DNA from: Acetivibrio sp964466645 | Lineage (GTDB): Bacteria > Bacillota > Clostridia > Acetivibrionales > Acetivibrionaceae | Assembly (NCBI GenBank): GCA_964466645.1 | Contig: CAYXPB010000165.1 | Location: forward strand, 1 to 11,547 | Length of the DNA stretch: 11,547 bases | Reading direction: 5' to 3' | In this document: positions 1 through 7,109 of the stretch, in pieces | Numbering within the stretch: the first letter of the stretch is position 1 | Layout of the letters: the number at the start of each line of letters is the position of its first letter | The notes under the pieces: generated by a model | What the model was told of the DNA's origin: nothing | The model's database searches: none | What the model saw: only the letters and a program-made list of their open reading frames with translations | Position numbers and translations under genes: made by a program

Positions 1-276
1 ACTAGTTATCATAACACCTTTTTTTCTATCTTTAAAATACATTGCATTTACCGGCGTAGGTTTTGCCCAACCAAAGTGTATTAAGAATATCATCAACGTA
101 CCTAATGGATCAAGATGTTTTAAAGGATTTAATGTAATTCTCCCCTGATCCTTAGCAGTAGTATCACCTAAACGATACGCTGCATAAGCATGAGCGCATT
201 CATGAATTGAAATTGAAAAAGCAAAAACTATAAATGTTACTATAAAATCAAATATAAAACCCGATAATTTCTCCAT
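1..276 (-). CDS. Site-2 protease family (M50) membrane metallopeptidase, N-terminal part
   Basis: The 92 codons in the window are the N-terminus of an intramembrane zinc metallopeptidase; the rest lies beyond the left edge. A hydrophobic segment at about residues 7-24 runs straight into the zinc motif HECAH (residues 25-29, the family's HExxH, with E26 the expected catalytic base). It is followed by RLGDTTAKDQGRITLNP and DPLGT, then a GWAKPTPVN motif at about 69-77, which is the usual order in small bacterial site-2 proteases (YwhC-like, about 200 residues). The distal aspartate motif would lie outside the window. The ATG at 276 is preceded by a good ribosome site (AGGAG). The start is 10 bp after the stop of the DHH/CBS/nucleotidyltransferase gene, so it is probably co-transcribed with it. 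In many clostridia this gene is followed by scpA and scpB, which cannot be checked here. The substrate is unknown. Confidence 0.92.
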   Translation of the reverse strand, partial: MEKLSGFIFDFIVTFIVFAFSISIHECAHAYAAYRLGDTTAKDQGRITLNPLKHLDPLGTLMIFLIHFGWAKPTPVNAMYFKDRKKGVMITS

Positions 277-286
277 TGATTCTCTC

Positions 287-2911
287 CTAACCCAGAAAAT
301 TTTCCCTGACATAATTTATTTCATCGTTATAAGTAAATATTTTACCATTAATCTTCTCTTTAAGCACCCTTTCCAAAATTATTTTAATCTCAGGTCCAGG
401 AGCTATACCCAATTCCATTATATCCCTTCCTGTTATTTCGTTCTTTATCAAACTCAAATCATTGACATATAAAAGAACTGCATCTTTTACCCTATCGTCA
501 AATATAAGACTCATAACATACAGACTTTCTAAAGACAGCCCCATAAACATGCTATAAACATCATAATTTGTGGGCTCACCCTTTAAAAACAATACAGATG
601 GTTTTAAATCTCTCACCCTTATAAACCTTAGAATTTCCTCCCTGTATTCCCTTGTATGCCTCATTCTGTCTGCAAAAACAATAACCTTGTCCACACTCAT
701 TTTTGAATACAGTACCAAAAGATATATAAGAATCTTATCAATATTTTTCTTATTAATCAAGTTGTTATAAAAATCCTCATAGTCTAAATCTGCCTTTTCA
801 ATAAGCCTTACCAATTCCTCGGTTATTTCAATTTCAGGATAAAGCTTTTGAAGCAAACCTAATTCCTGAAGCCTTTGAAGCATTTTAGAAGTGTTCTTTT
901 CCTTTAGAATATGAAAGAATTCTGTATTGAGCCTCTCTATGCTCAGTTTATCTAAAACGCCCGAATTTACAGCATTCACCGCAAACTCTTCAGTCTTTTC
1001 ATCCATCAAAAAACCAAATCGCTGTTCAAATCTTACTGCCCTGAATATTCTAGTGGGATCCTCAATAAAACTTAAATTGTACAATATTCTTATTAGCCCA
1101 TCGTATAGATCCCTTCTACCTCCATAAAAATCAACAATTTTTCCGAGCTCTCCACCGTTTAGTTTCATTGCTATGCAGTTAATAGTAAAATCCCTTCTGA
1201 AAAGGTCATCTTTTATAGACCCCATTTCTATGCTTGGAAGGGCACCAGGAAATTCATAGTATTCCTTTCTCGCAGTCACAAGGTCAATTTGTAAATCCTC
1301 ATTAATGTAAGCAAAAGCTGTTTGAAATTTTTCATGAATTGTAATTTGTGCCTTAGCACTAGTGGCAAACTTTTTTGCAAAAGCTATTGCATCTCCTTCA
1401 ATTACAATATCTATATCAAAGTTTTCAACTCCAAGTATAAGATCTCTTACAAAACCTCCGACTACATAAGCATTCAAACCTTCTTCATCGGCAACTTTGC
1501 CTGCCATTTCAAGAACTTCCCTGATCTTTTTGGGCAGCTCTTCAAGCTTATAGCTAAGGTTATCACTGGTGTATTCCTTGCCTATTTCACTCCTATCACT
1601 TTCCTTTATATTCTTACCTTTATACTTTCCACCGTATAGAGCTCTAATTATATCTGTCCTTGTTACTATTCCTGCCATTTTACCATCTTTTAGAACCGGC
1701 AGTCTTCCTATACCATGATCTGCAAATAATTCACGAACCTCTTTAACAGACTCTTCTGAATCAACGGTAACCACATTTTTAGACATATAAGATTTTACGG
1801 GAGCATTTCCATATCCATGAGCTCTTGCTTTATCTATATCCCGCCTTGATATAATTCCTGATATTTTGTTTTCATTGACTATAGGCATTCCCGAGTGTCC
1901 AAATTTCAACATGATTTCATAGACCTCATCTATAGTTGCACCCTCAGAAATTGTTTTGACAGGTGAGCTCATTATATCCTTCACCTTCATAACTGGTCTT
2001 ATATTTTCCTTTACCACAGACTTTATTTCATTATATATTTTATTAAGGTCCGACTCATCGGATTTGGCAGACCCTGCTCCTTTGTGTCCTCCGCCTCCTA
2101 TTAATCTCATTATCACACTCAGATCAATATCTTTAGTCATGCTTCTACCAATTATGTAAGTTTTCTTTCCCATTTTCATTATCGAAAAAAGAGCATCTAA
2201 ATCCCTTTCCTCTAGTATCTTTCGAGTAAGATACGCAGCATCATCAATATATTTATCTGTCTCTACCAATGCAAACCCAACTTCATTACCACATAAGGAG
2301 TCAATAATAATGTTTTGATTCATACTTTGCGACAATTCTTGTTGTGCTGTTGACAATCGGTTTAGTGTCAGATACTCAATTACCGAAAGGTTAGCTTCCT
2401 TTTCGAGAAGATATGCTAGAGCATAAGCATCCCTTGCAGTAGTACCAGAAAAAATAAGGGAATTGGTATCAACATATATTCCTAATGCTAGAATTGTTGC
2501 CTCTACTGGGGATATTCCAATGGCTCTTCTCTTAAGTTCTTCAACCATTATAGTAGTATTAGCTCCTACTTCCTCAATTCTCATATTTTCCGAAGTAATT
2601 TCGTTATCACAAAAAATGTGGTGATCATATATAATAACCTCAATACCTGGCTTATTTACGAAGTCTTTAAATTTACCTATTCTAGCAGATGAATGAGTAT
2701 CAACAATTATTATCCTTGTAAGCTCTTCAACTTCAACTTCCTTCTCTTCAACAAAGTTGAATACATCCTTGTACATGTTTATAAATTCTCTAATATCTCT
2801 TACCACATTCATAGGAAGCACCAACTGTGCATCGGTAAAGATGTTTTTTGCCGCAAGCATGGATGCAAGACAGTCAAAATCAATATTATTGTGTCCTACA
2901 ATTATCTCCAT
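287..2911 (-). CDS. DHH - CBS - CBS - tRNA nucleotidyltransferase (CCA- or A-adding) fusion protein
   Basis: This 874-residue multidomain enzyme has an N-terminal DHH phosphoesterase domain with H7/D11/D13, D71, DHH at 96-98 and D148, followed by a DHHA1-type GGGGHKGAGS motif at 272-281. Two CBS domains follow, at about 309-365 and 372-428. The C-terminal half is a class II tRNA nucleotidyltransferase: GG at 485-486, catalytic aspartates D499 and D501 in DIDIVIEGD, a flexible-loop segment at about 548-570, RRDFTIN at 572-578, DPTRIFRAVRF at 618-628 and ERLNTE at 659-664. The tail adds nucleotides (A or CCA) to tRNA 3' ends; the DHH and CBS parts may sense or hydrolyse nucleotides. Because the flexible loop is present, a pure CC-adding role is unlikely, but sequence alone does not separate A-adding from CCA-adding. 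The ATG at 2911 has GAGGAG upstream. An upstream in-frame start (2962) lies deep in the preceding gene and was rejected. The gene overlaps the M28 gene by 26 bp, suggesting coupled translation. Confidence 0.93.
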   Translation of the reverse strand: MEIIVGHNNIDFDCLASMLAAKNIFTDAQLVLPMNVVRDIREFINMYKDVFNFVEEKEVEVEELTRIIIVDTHSSARIGKFKDFVNKPGIEVIIYDHHIFCDNEITSENMRIEEVGANTTIMVEELKRRAIGISPVEATILALGIYVDTNSLIFSGTTARDAYALAYLLEKEANLSVIEYLTLNRLSTAQQELSQSMNQNIIIDSLCGNEVGFALVETDKYIDDAAYLTRKILEERDLDALFSIMKMGKKTYIIGRSMTKDIDLSVIMRLIGGGGHKGAGSAKSDESDLNKIYNEIKSVVKENIRPVMKVKDIMSSPVKTISEGATIDEVYEIMLKFGHSGMPIVNENKISGIISRRDIDKARAHGYGNAPVKSYMSKNVVTVDSEESVKEVRELFADHGIGRLPVLKDGKMAGIVTRTDIIRALYGGKYKGKNIKESDRSEIGKEYTSDNLSYKLEELPKKIREVLEMAGKVADEEGLNAYVVGGFVRDLILGVENFDIDIVIEGDAIAFAKKFATSAKAQITIHEKFQTAFAYINEDLQIDLVTARKEYYEFPGALPSIEMGSIKDDLFRRDFTINCIAMKLNGGELGKIVDFYGGRRDLYDGLIRILYNLSFIEDPTRIFRAVRFEQRFGFLMDEKTEEFAVNAVNSGVLDKLSIERLNTEFFHILKEKNTSKMLQRLQELGLLQKLYPEIEITEELVRLIEKADLDYEDFYNNLINKKNIDKILIYLLVLYSKMSVDKVIVFADRMRHTREYREEILRFIRVRDLKPSVLFLKGEPTNYDVYSMFMGLSLESLYVMSLIFDDRVKDAVLLYVNDLSLIKNEITGRDIMELGIAPGPEIKIILERVLKEKINGKIFTYNDEINYVRENFLG

Positions 2912-4712
2912 ATAATTCACTCCTCTTCTTTGGCATAAAAGGCGCACTAAGTACATACACAAAGGTGAAATTCACCAAAAGACTGTATGCAAACAATAAC
3001 ATCGATGTGTTTGTTCCCATAAAATCAAATAAATATGATTCAATACAAATAAAAATCGAAACAGTCTCAAAGACAAACCAGACAAATAAAACTATTCCCC
3101 ATACAACTCTCGATGCAACATTCCTGTAGCCTACTCTGCCCATTATTAATATAGAAGTACCTACAAGTATTATTGCAACAAAAACATTAAAATATATAGT
3201 AGTTACTATAAATACAATAAAATACAGACTGTTTAAGAGTATCCTTTGAAATCTTGTTATCTCATGATAATTCTCCCTTTTATCTTTAATTACAATGGTT
3301 CGAACTGTAATAATGGCCACAAGACCTAAAAAGCTTACTCCCAACCATAGCAGTGAAATAAAAACTATGTTAAAGTCAGAAGCAAAATCAAACCTTAACA
3401 ATTGCCACAACAATCCATAGAATGCAGAGAGCGCTACAATAGATATAATCCAAGGAAGTTCTTTCCTGACAAAGCTTAGAAAAGCACCACGATTTTTCAA
3501 GGCTTCCGTGCAGGATATAAGCCAAAGCATTATTACTGCAAGAATCACCAAAATATTAAAGGCTATTATGATCCGAAAATCAATATACTTATTTTCCTTT
3601 ACCAGATAAGTACTGTTTGCAAGTTCCAATGGAAAGTCATTGAGTTCGACACTCCTAATATACTGCTCGGAAATCTTTCCTATGAAATCCAAGGTTTCTT
3701 TACTTACATTTGATATGGTATCCTCTGGAGTATGGAAAAAGTTTTCAGGGTCTACTTTCCTATCGGAATTTGCTGCAATAAAGCCAACAGCAGGTATATT
3801 TCTGTCTACAAAAGGACCCGAATCGGTATTGACATCGCCCATTACTTTCAGCTCCACCATTTTTGACATCAAAGAAGGAAAGAAATCTATACCATTTCCT
3901 CCAAACCCACCTTCATTATCAATATAGTAGGTTTTCCTACCGTTGTTTGCTATGATATTGTTTGCTAAAACAGTAGTCCAAAGCGGAGAAGACCCCTTAG
4001 AACTTGCAAATTGATACAATCCTACTGTGTCCGCATCCTTATAACCTACACAGTCAAGAATCATTGCTAACTTGACGTCTTTTAAAGAATTCTTCCGTGT
4101 AAAGGCTTCCGAGCCTTCTAAGCCTATTTCTTCGCCATCAAAAGATACAAACATATAAGTATAGTAGTGTTCTTCAACAGTCAATACTCTCGCAAGTTCG
4201 AGCATTGAAGCAGTCCCGGAAGCATTATCCTGAGCCCCCTCCAACGTGCCTAATGTATCTCTGTGAGCGCCTACTATAATTGTCTTCTCACTTTTCCCCT
4301 TGCTTACGCCTATAACATTTTTTCCTGTTACTTTTGTAAATAGTCCGTTCATTGAAATACTGCCAAAACCTATTTCTTCATCTGTTGTTTCACCTATTGC
4401 TGCCTTAATAAGTTTGTCTATCGATCTACAGGTAAAATCCTCTTTGTACGTTTTAAGACCAAGCTGTTCAAACTCATGGACTACCCAATTCGCAGAATTC
4501 TCTGCATTTTCACTTCCAATCTCCCTTTGTGGAAAGTTGATTCCTATATACTTTATATCCTCATAAGCTTTTTCACCTGAGAATTCAAGTTCTCCTTCAT
4601 AGATTTTCATTTGTGGAAAATCTTTAAGCCATGTACCATTAAAAAAAAGTGGAACAGATATTATAAGAACTGCATACACTGTTAGAAAAGCAAGAAATTT
4701 TTTAAAATTCAT
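2886..4712 (-). CDS. Membrane-anchored M28-family zinc metallopeptidase
   Basis: This is a 608-residue predicted aminopeptidase-type enzyme of family M28. An N-terminal membrane segment (about 5-24) is followed by a catalytic domain with all the metal and catalytic residues visible: GAHRD (H150, D152), QDNASG (D162), FDGEE (E194 as base, E195), ILDCVG (D220) and FFHTPED (H327). A membrane domain of about seven hydrophobic helices fills residues 379 to 592. The layout puts the peptidase domain outside the cell, tethered at both ends, so it may trim extracellular peptides; the substrate is not deducible. The ATG at 4712 is preceded by GGGGGA six bases upstream. A TTG four codons earlier overlaps that ribosome site and was not chosen. 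It is the first gene of the apparent operon with the tRNA nucleotidyltransferase fusion and the site-2 protease. Transcription probably starts at the extended -10 promoter at 4749-4757. Confidence 0.93.
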   Translation of the reverse strand: MNFKKFLAFLTVYAVLIISVPLFFNGTWLKDFPQMKIYEGELEFSGEKAYEDIKYIGINFPQREIGSENAENSANWVVHEFEQLGLKTYKEDFTCRSIDKLIKAAIGETTDEEIGFGSISMNGLFTKVTGKNVIGVSKGKSEKTIIVGAHRDTLGTLEGAQDNASGTASMLELARVLTVEEHYYTYMFVSFDGEEIGLEGSEAFTRKNSLKDVKLAMILDCVGYKDADTVGLYQFASSKGSSPLWTTVLANNIIANNGRKTYYIDNEGGFGGNGIDFFPSLMSKMVELKVMGDVNTDSGPFVDRNIPAVGFIAANSDRKVDPENFFHTPEDTISNVSKETLDFIGKISEQYIRSVELNDFPLELANSTYLVKENKYIDFRIIIAFNILVILAVIMLWLISCTEALKNRGAFLSFVRKELPWIISIVALSAFYGLLWQLLRFDFASDFNIVFISLLWLGVSFLGLVAIITVRTIVIKDKRENYHEITRFQRILLNSLYFIVFIVTTIYFNVFVAIILVGTSILIMGRVGYRNVASRVVWGIVLFVWFVFETVSIFICIESYLFDFMGTNTSMLLFAYSLLVNFTFVYVLSAPFMPKKRSELYGDNCRTQ

Positions 4713-4739
4713 TTTTTCCCCCAAAATGTTTTATTTAAT

Positions 4740-4765
4740 CATACATCAATTATATCAGATGTATG
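4740..4765 (-). promoter_or_regulatory. Extended -10 promoter inside a perfect inverted repeat, upstream of the M28 operon
   Basis: Read on the minus strand, TGATATAAT (4749-4757) is a consensus extended -10 element (TGnTATAAT) about 40 bp before the M28 start. No good -35 box is visible at 16-18 bp, which is acceptable for an extended -10 promoter. The element fills the centre of a perfect inverted repeat with 8-bp arms, CATACATC (4740-4747) and GATGTATG (4758-4765). A dyad over the -10 box is where a repressor would be expected to bind, so this is a candidate operator. The promoter lies just downstream of the lysA terminator, so the operon is probably independent of lysA. Confidence 0.55.
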
Positions 4766-4767
4766 AC

Positions 4768-4805
4768 AAAAAAGAGCACTTAAATTTAGAAAAATTTAGG
4801 TGCCC
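4768..4805 (-). terminator. Rho-independent terminator of lysA
   Basis: On the minus strand a 14-bp stem (arms 4792-4805 and 4774-4787, one mismatch and one G-U pair) with a 4-base loop is followed by six Ts (4773-4768). It lies about 55 bp after the reconstructed lysA stop and separates lysA from the M28 operon. Confidence 0.85.
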
Positions 4806-4877
4806 TTTACCTCCTTTTTGCTGAGCAAAGGTTCCTTCCTTTTGCAAAAAAGTATATCTTATAAATCATCTGGGATA

Positions 4878-4908
4878 ATATCGTTTCTTATAATATCATC
4901 ATAGTCTT
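4878..4908 (-). repeat. 31-bp exact copy of 5027-5057 at the contig edge (unmerged overlap)
   Basis: The 31 bases before the N run are identical to 5027-5057. The left copy continues into a normal LysA C-terminus, and the right copy continues into sequence foreign to lysA. This is best explained as two contig ends that overlap but were scaffolded with a token gap. It is not a biological repeat. Confidence 0.9.
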
Positions 4909-4918
4909 NNNNNNNNNN
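4909..4918. other. Assembly gap of 10 Ns
   Basis: There are ten consecutive Ns between two contigs. The length looks like a scaffolder's minimum gap. Because the flanks overlap by 31 bp in lysA, the true gap is negative. Confidence 0.98.
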
Positions 4919-5026
4919 ACTAGATAATTCACGCAGTTTACAATGAAGTCGCGGTTCCCCATCATCTCTCCAGTGTATTGGTCTTGTCCCAATGGGTAGG
5001 GAGCAACAGTGCCGGAAGAGTAATCT
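4919..5026 (-). other. Probable foreign sequence: C-terminal GldG-like fragment of Bacteroidota type
   Basis: Read in the lysA frame, this stretch encodes about 36 residues, including YPLGQDQYTGEMMGNRDF and IVNCVNYL, that do not belong to LysA. From memory they resemble the C-terminal part of GldG-type gliding/ABC-auxiliary proteins of Bacteroidota, where a DGDIIRN motif precedes a YPLG..YTG...GN+DF+.N.VNYL pattern. LysA ends with DDIIRND, so the two genes share a short run (DIIRND) at the join. By hand count the stretch is about 47% G+C, clearly richer than its neighbours. The likely reading is a chimeric contig end. Confidence 0.7.
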
Positions 5027-6253
5027 ATATCGTTTCTTATAATATCATCATAGTCTTCTCTTTTTACAATTAATCTTGATTTGCCGTTTTTCACAAGTAC
5101 AATAGGAGGTCTTGGTATTCGGTTATAGTTGCTTGACATGGAATAATTATATGCACCGGTCGCAAGCACTGCCAATAAGTCTCCCACTTGCATTTCAGGC
5201 ATTTCTATATCCTTTATCAAAAGGTCTCCCGATTCGCAGCATTTTCCTGCAATGGTAACATTCTGAACCCTTGGTGCATCTACTCTGTTTGCAAGTACCG
5301 CATCATACTTCGACTGGTAAAGCGCATATCTTGGATTATCTGTCATACCGCCATCAACCGAAACATAGGTTCTAACATTTTTTATATCCTTTACAGCACC
5401 TACCTCATATAGAGTAATCCCGGCAGAAGCAACTATTGATCTTCCCGGTTCCATAACAATGTAGGGGAGTTTTATACCTTTTTCCTCACAAACACTTCTT
5501 ACAACTTTTGAAACCGACTCAATATAATGATCATACTCTATAGGGTTATCCTCCGATGTGTATTTTATGCCAAAACCACCGCCAAGGTTTAGTTCTTCAA
5601 TGAACTCCAACCACTTTTACATTGCTCATTTTTGAAGCTTCAGAAATTATTTCAAAGGCCTCACCATTTTCTAAAGCAACACCAAACTTTGAATCAATTT
5701 GCCCTGTTTGCACAAAATCGTGGGTATGGGCGTCAATTCCCGGCTTTATTCTAAAAGAAATATTAGCAGTTTTTCCATGCTTTTCTGCTATTTCATTTAT
5801 TCTTTTAAGTTCTTCTCTGTTATCGACAACAATTCGTTTAATATTATTTGAAATAGCAAGTTCCAATTCTTCATAAGTCTTGTTATTGCCGTGGAAATAA
5901 ATCTTATCCATTGAAACTCCAGCCTTCATTGTCGTATATAGCTCTCCACCCGATACAACATCAAAGCCAAGTCCTTCCTGATCCACTATTTTGCATATTG
6001 CCATTGTGGAAAGAGCCTTACTTGCATAAAGCACCATGCCGTTTCCATCGTAATACTTGTCCATAGCATTTTTATACATTCTGCAGTTTTCCCTTATAAG
6101 GCATTCATCTAAAACATATAAAGGAGTCCCATAATCATTTACAAGTTCTACACAATCACAGCCGCCAATTTCAAGATGATTTTTGCTGTTAACACTTAAC
6201 GCTCTTGATACAAACATTATTTCACCTTCCATTTTTAAAAATATTCAAACTTA

Positions 6254-6325
6254 GGGATAACAAAAAAATAACTTCCTATTATAATATTTTGAAAACATTA
6301 TCAAATCAAGTTTTTTCGTTATCCC
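6254..6325. repeat. Inverted repeat flanking the lysA promoter
   Basis: GGGATAACAAAAAAA (6254-6268) and its complement TTTTTTCGTTATCCC (6311-6325) match at 14 of 15 positions. The 42-bp space between them contains both putative lysA promoter boxes. It could be a pair of operator half-sites joined by looping, or chance in AT-rich DNA. The GC-containing 8-bp core GGGATAAC is perfect in both arms. Confidence 0.5.
6278..6304 (-). promoter_or_regulatory. Putative lysA promoter
   Basis: On the minus strand TTGATA (6304-6299) and TATAAT (6283-6278) lie 15 bp apart, about 60 bp before the lysA ATG. The -10 box is perfect. The spacing is shorter than the ideal 17 bp, so the -35 assignment is uncertain. 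I looked for the conserved core of a lysine riboswitch between promoter and start and did not find one; the leader is too short for it. Confidence 0.45.
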
Positions 6326-6488
6326 AGAGTAACAACTTATATTTTAATTGTACCTTAATACTATTCTTCCTCAAAAAGTTTGCTTTTTCGAAAAATTTTA
6401 TTCAAAAATCTTATATTATAAACTTAACAAGACACTTTTTGAGAAATTTGCAGGAACAATAATTAATATTTTTTATGGTAACATTTCT

Positions 6489-6520
6489 TTATGCAAGAGT
6501 CAATATTGAATCTTGCATAA
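6489..6520. repeat. 32-bp dyad downstream of the small peptide gene
   Basis: TTATGCAAGA (6489-6498) and TCTTGCATAA (6511-6520) are perfect 10-bp complements, and the 10 bases in the middle, TCAATATTGA (6500-6509), are themselves a palindrome. Only one position per side breaks the symmetry. It starts about 24 bp after the peptide gene's stop, so it could cap or end that transcript, but no T-run follows on either strand. It may equally be a protein-binding site. The rest of the 326-bp gap between the peptide gene and lysA holds only the lysA promoter region. Confidence 0.6.
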
Positions 6521-6543
6521 TTACACAATTCATACATATTATC

Positions 6544-6687
6544 TTACCTATATTCATAGTTATAGCCTCCATAGGTACCAGTTTCATTTGAAGTAGTCGT
6601 TGTTGCTTGTGCAGTAAACGAGAATAATGAAATCAAAAGAGTAATACTCAATAAAATCGATAATTTTCCCCTTATTTTATGTTTCAC
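6544..6687 (-). CDS. Small secreted peptide precursor, 47 residues
   Basis: This is a short gene with a GTG start at 6687 and a strong ribosome site (AGGAG, 8 bases upstream). The product has a textbook signal peptide: a basic N-terminus (KHKIRGK), a hydrophobic core (LSILLSITLLISLFSF) and an AQA cleavage site after residue 28. The mature part would be 19 residues, rich in Thr, Tyr and Gly and ending GTYGGYNYEYR. There is no cysteine and no known bacteriocin or pheromone motif I can name. A good promoter lies 70 bp upstream. It is divergent from the lipoprotein gene at 7110. It could be an exported signal or toxin-like peptide, a small surface peptide, or the N-terminal stub of a longer, decayed secreted protein. 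The start, signal sequence and promoter are visible; the function is not known. Confidence 0.65.
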   Translation of the reverse strand: MKHKIRGKLSILLSITLLISLFSFTAQATTTTSNETGTYGGYNYEYR

Positions 6688-6756
6688 GCTAGCATCTCCT
6701 ATCTCTCAAAATTTGTTCTCTATTAAATACATTATTTGATAGGTATTTTCATTTTC

Positions 6757-6785
6757 ATTCTACTACATCAAATTCAGTTCTTCAA
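6757..6785 (-). promoter_or_regulatory. Promoter of the small peptide gene
   Basis: On the minus strand TTGAAG (6785-6780) and TAGAAT (6762-6757) are separated by exactly 17 bp, about 70 bp before the GTG start. The sequence is closely similar to the putative promoter of the divergent lipoprotein gene (6961-6989), including the spacer. Confidence 0.6.
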
Positions 6786-6960
6786 TCATAAAACTAAAAT
6801 CTTAATCTTTGCCCTCTTACACCTTCTATCATTCTGAGTAAGAATTTTACAATACTTTTAATATTGATAATTATATTAATATTTTTTACTTCTTCCTGTA
6901 TAATAGGATTAAGATTATTAATGTAGAAATCATAGCAAAAATTCTGATAATTTTATATAA

Positions 6961-6989
6961 TTGAAGAGTTGAATTTTATATGGTAACAT
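6961..6989 (+). promoter_or_regulatory. Putative promoter of the lipoprotein gene
   Basis: TTGAAG (6961-6966) and TAACAT (6984-6989) are 17 bp apart, about 120 bp before the lipoprotein ATG. The -10 box is weak by itself. Support comes from matching the peptide-gene promoter at 22 of 29 positions, spacer included. The 422-bp region between the two divergent starts holds these two promoters and a leader hairpin; I see no gene or RNA family in 6786-6960. Confidence 0.45.
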
Positions 6990-7043
6990 AAGAAGGAAAT
7001 GCTTATCCCTTAGTTATTAAAGGATCATGAATAATATAAAGTA

Positions 7044-7074
7044 AATCTGTCAACTCGACTTTAACGAGCAGATT
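7044..7074 (+). promoter_or_regulatory. Leader hairpin upstream of the lipoprotein gene
   Basis: AATCTG (7044-7049) pairs with CAGATT (7069-7074), and CTCG (7054-7057) pairs with CGAG (7065-7068), leaving a 4-base bulge and a 7-base loop. It sits between the putative promoter and the ribosome site and could affect translation or mRNA stability. It matches no riboswitch class I know. Confidence 0.3.
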
Positions 7075-7109
7075 GATTTATTTATAGCCAGAGAATGGAG
7101 ATGTTTTTA

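Larger units (their letters stand above)
4859..6217 (-). pseudogene. lysA: Diaminopimelate decarboxylase, broken twice in this assembly
   Basis: LysA is the PLP enzyme that converts meso-diaminopimelate to lysine. The N-terminal piece (6217-5597, 206 residues to VVGVH) carries the PLP lysine in YASKALST (K67). The C-terminal piece (from about 5608) has GGGFG, EPGRS, the catalytic-cysteine motif CCESGD and ATGAYNYSMSSNYNR. Two defects split it. First, about 30 codons, including the conserved HCHIGSQ region, are missing at 5597-5610, where TGGAGTTCATTG is read in one frame before and another after, producing an immediate TGA. Second, the 3' end is interrupted by the N gap. The stretch 4859-4908 encodes the proper end (YDDIIRNDIIPDDL, stop at 4859-4861) and overlaps 5027-5057 exactly. 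The ATG at 6217 is preferred over one five codons upstream because AAGGTG lies at ribosome-site distance. I think the organism's real gene is intact and the defects are assembly errors, though a real deletion is possible at the first site. Confidence 0.9.

Noticed and set aside
1322..1639. 105-codon plus-strand frame
   Set aside because: It is antisense to the nucleotidyltransferase core, which has all catalytic motifs in the other strand.
2912..2962. 17-codon N-terminal extension of the tRNA nucleotidyltransferase fusion
   Set aside because: No ribosome site; the ATG at 2911 has GAGGAG, and the DHH motif normally starts within a few residues of the N-terminus.
4888..4918. Reading the lysA frame through the Ns to a KTMMIL tail
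   Set aside because: The frame across the Ns is arbitrary; the other frame gives the expected LysA end.
6218..6330. Lysine riboswitch upstream of lysA
   Set aside because: The leader is under 70 nt from the likely start site, and the conserved core was not found.
6205..6462. 85-codon plus-strand frame upstream of lysA
   Set aside because: It lies over the lysA promoter and start, has no ribosome site, and its AT-rich composition gives a random Leu/Phe/Lys product.
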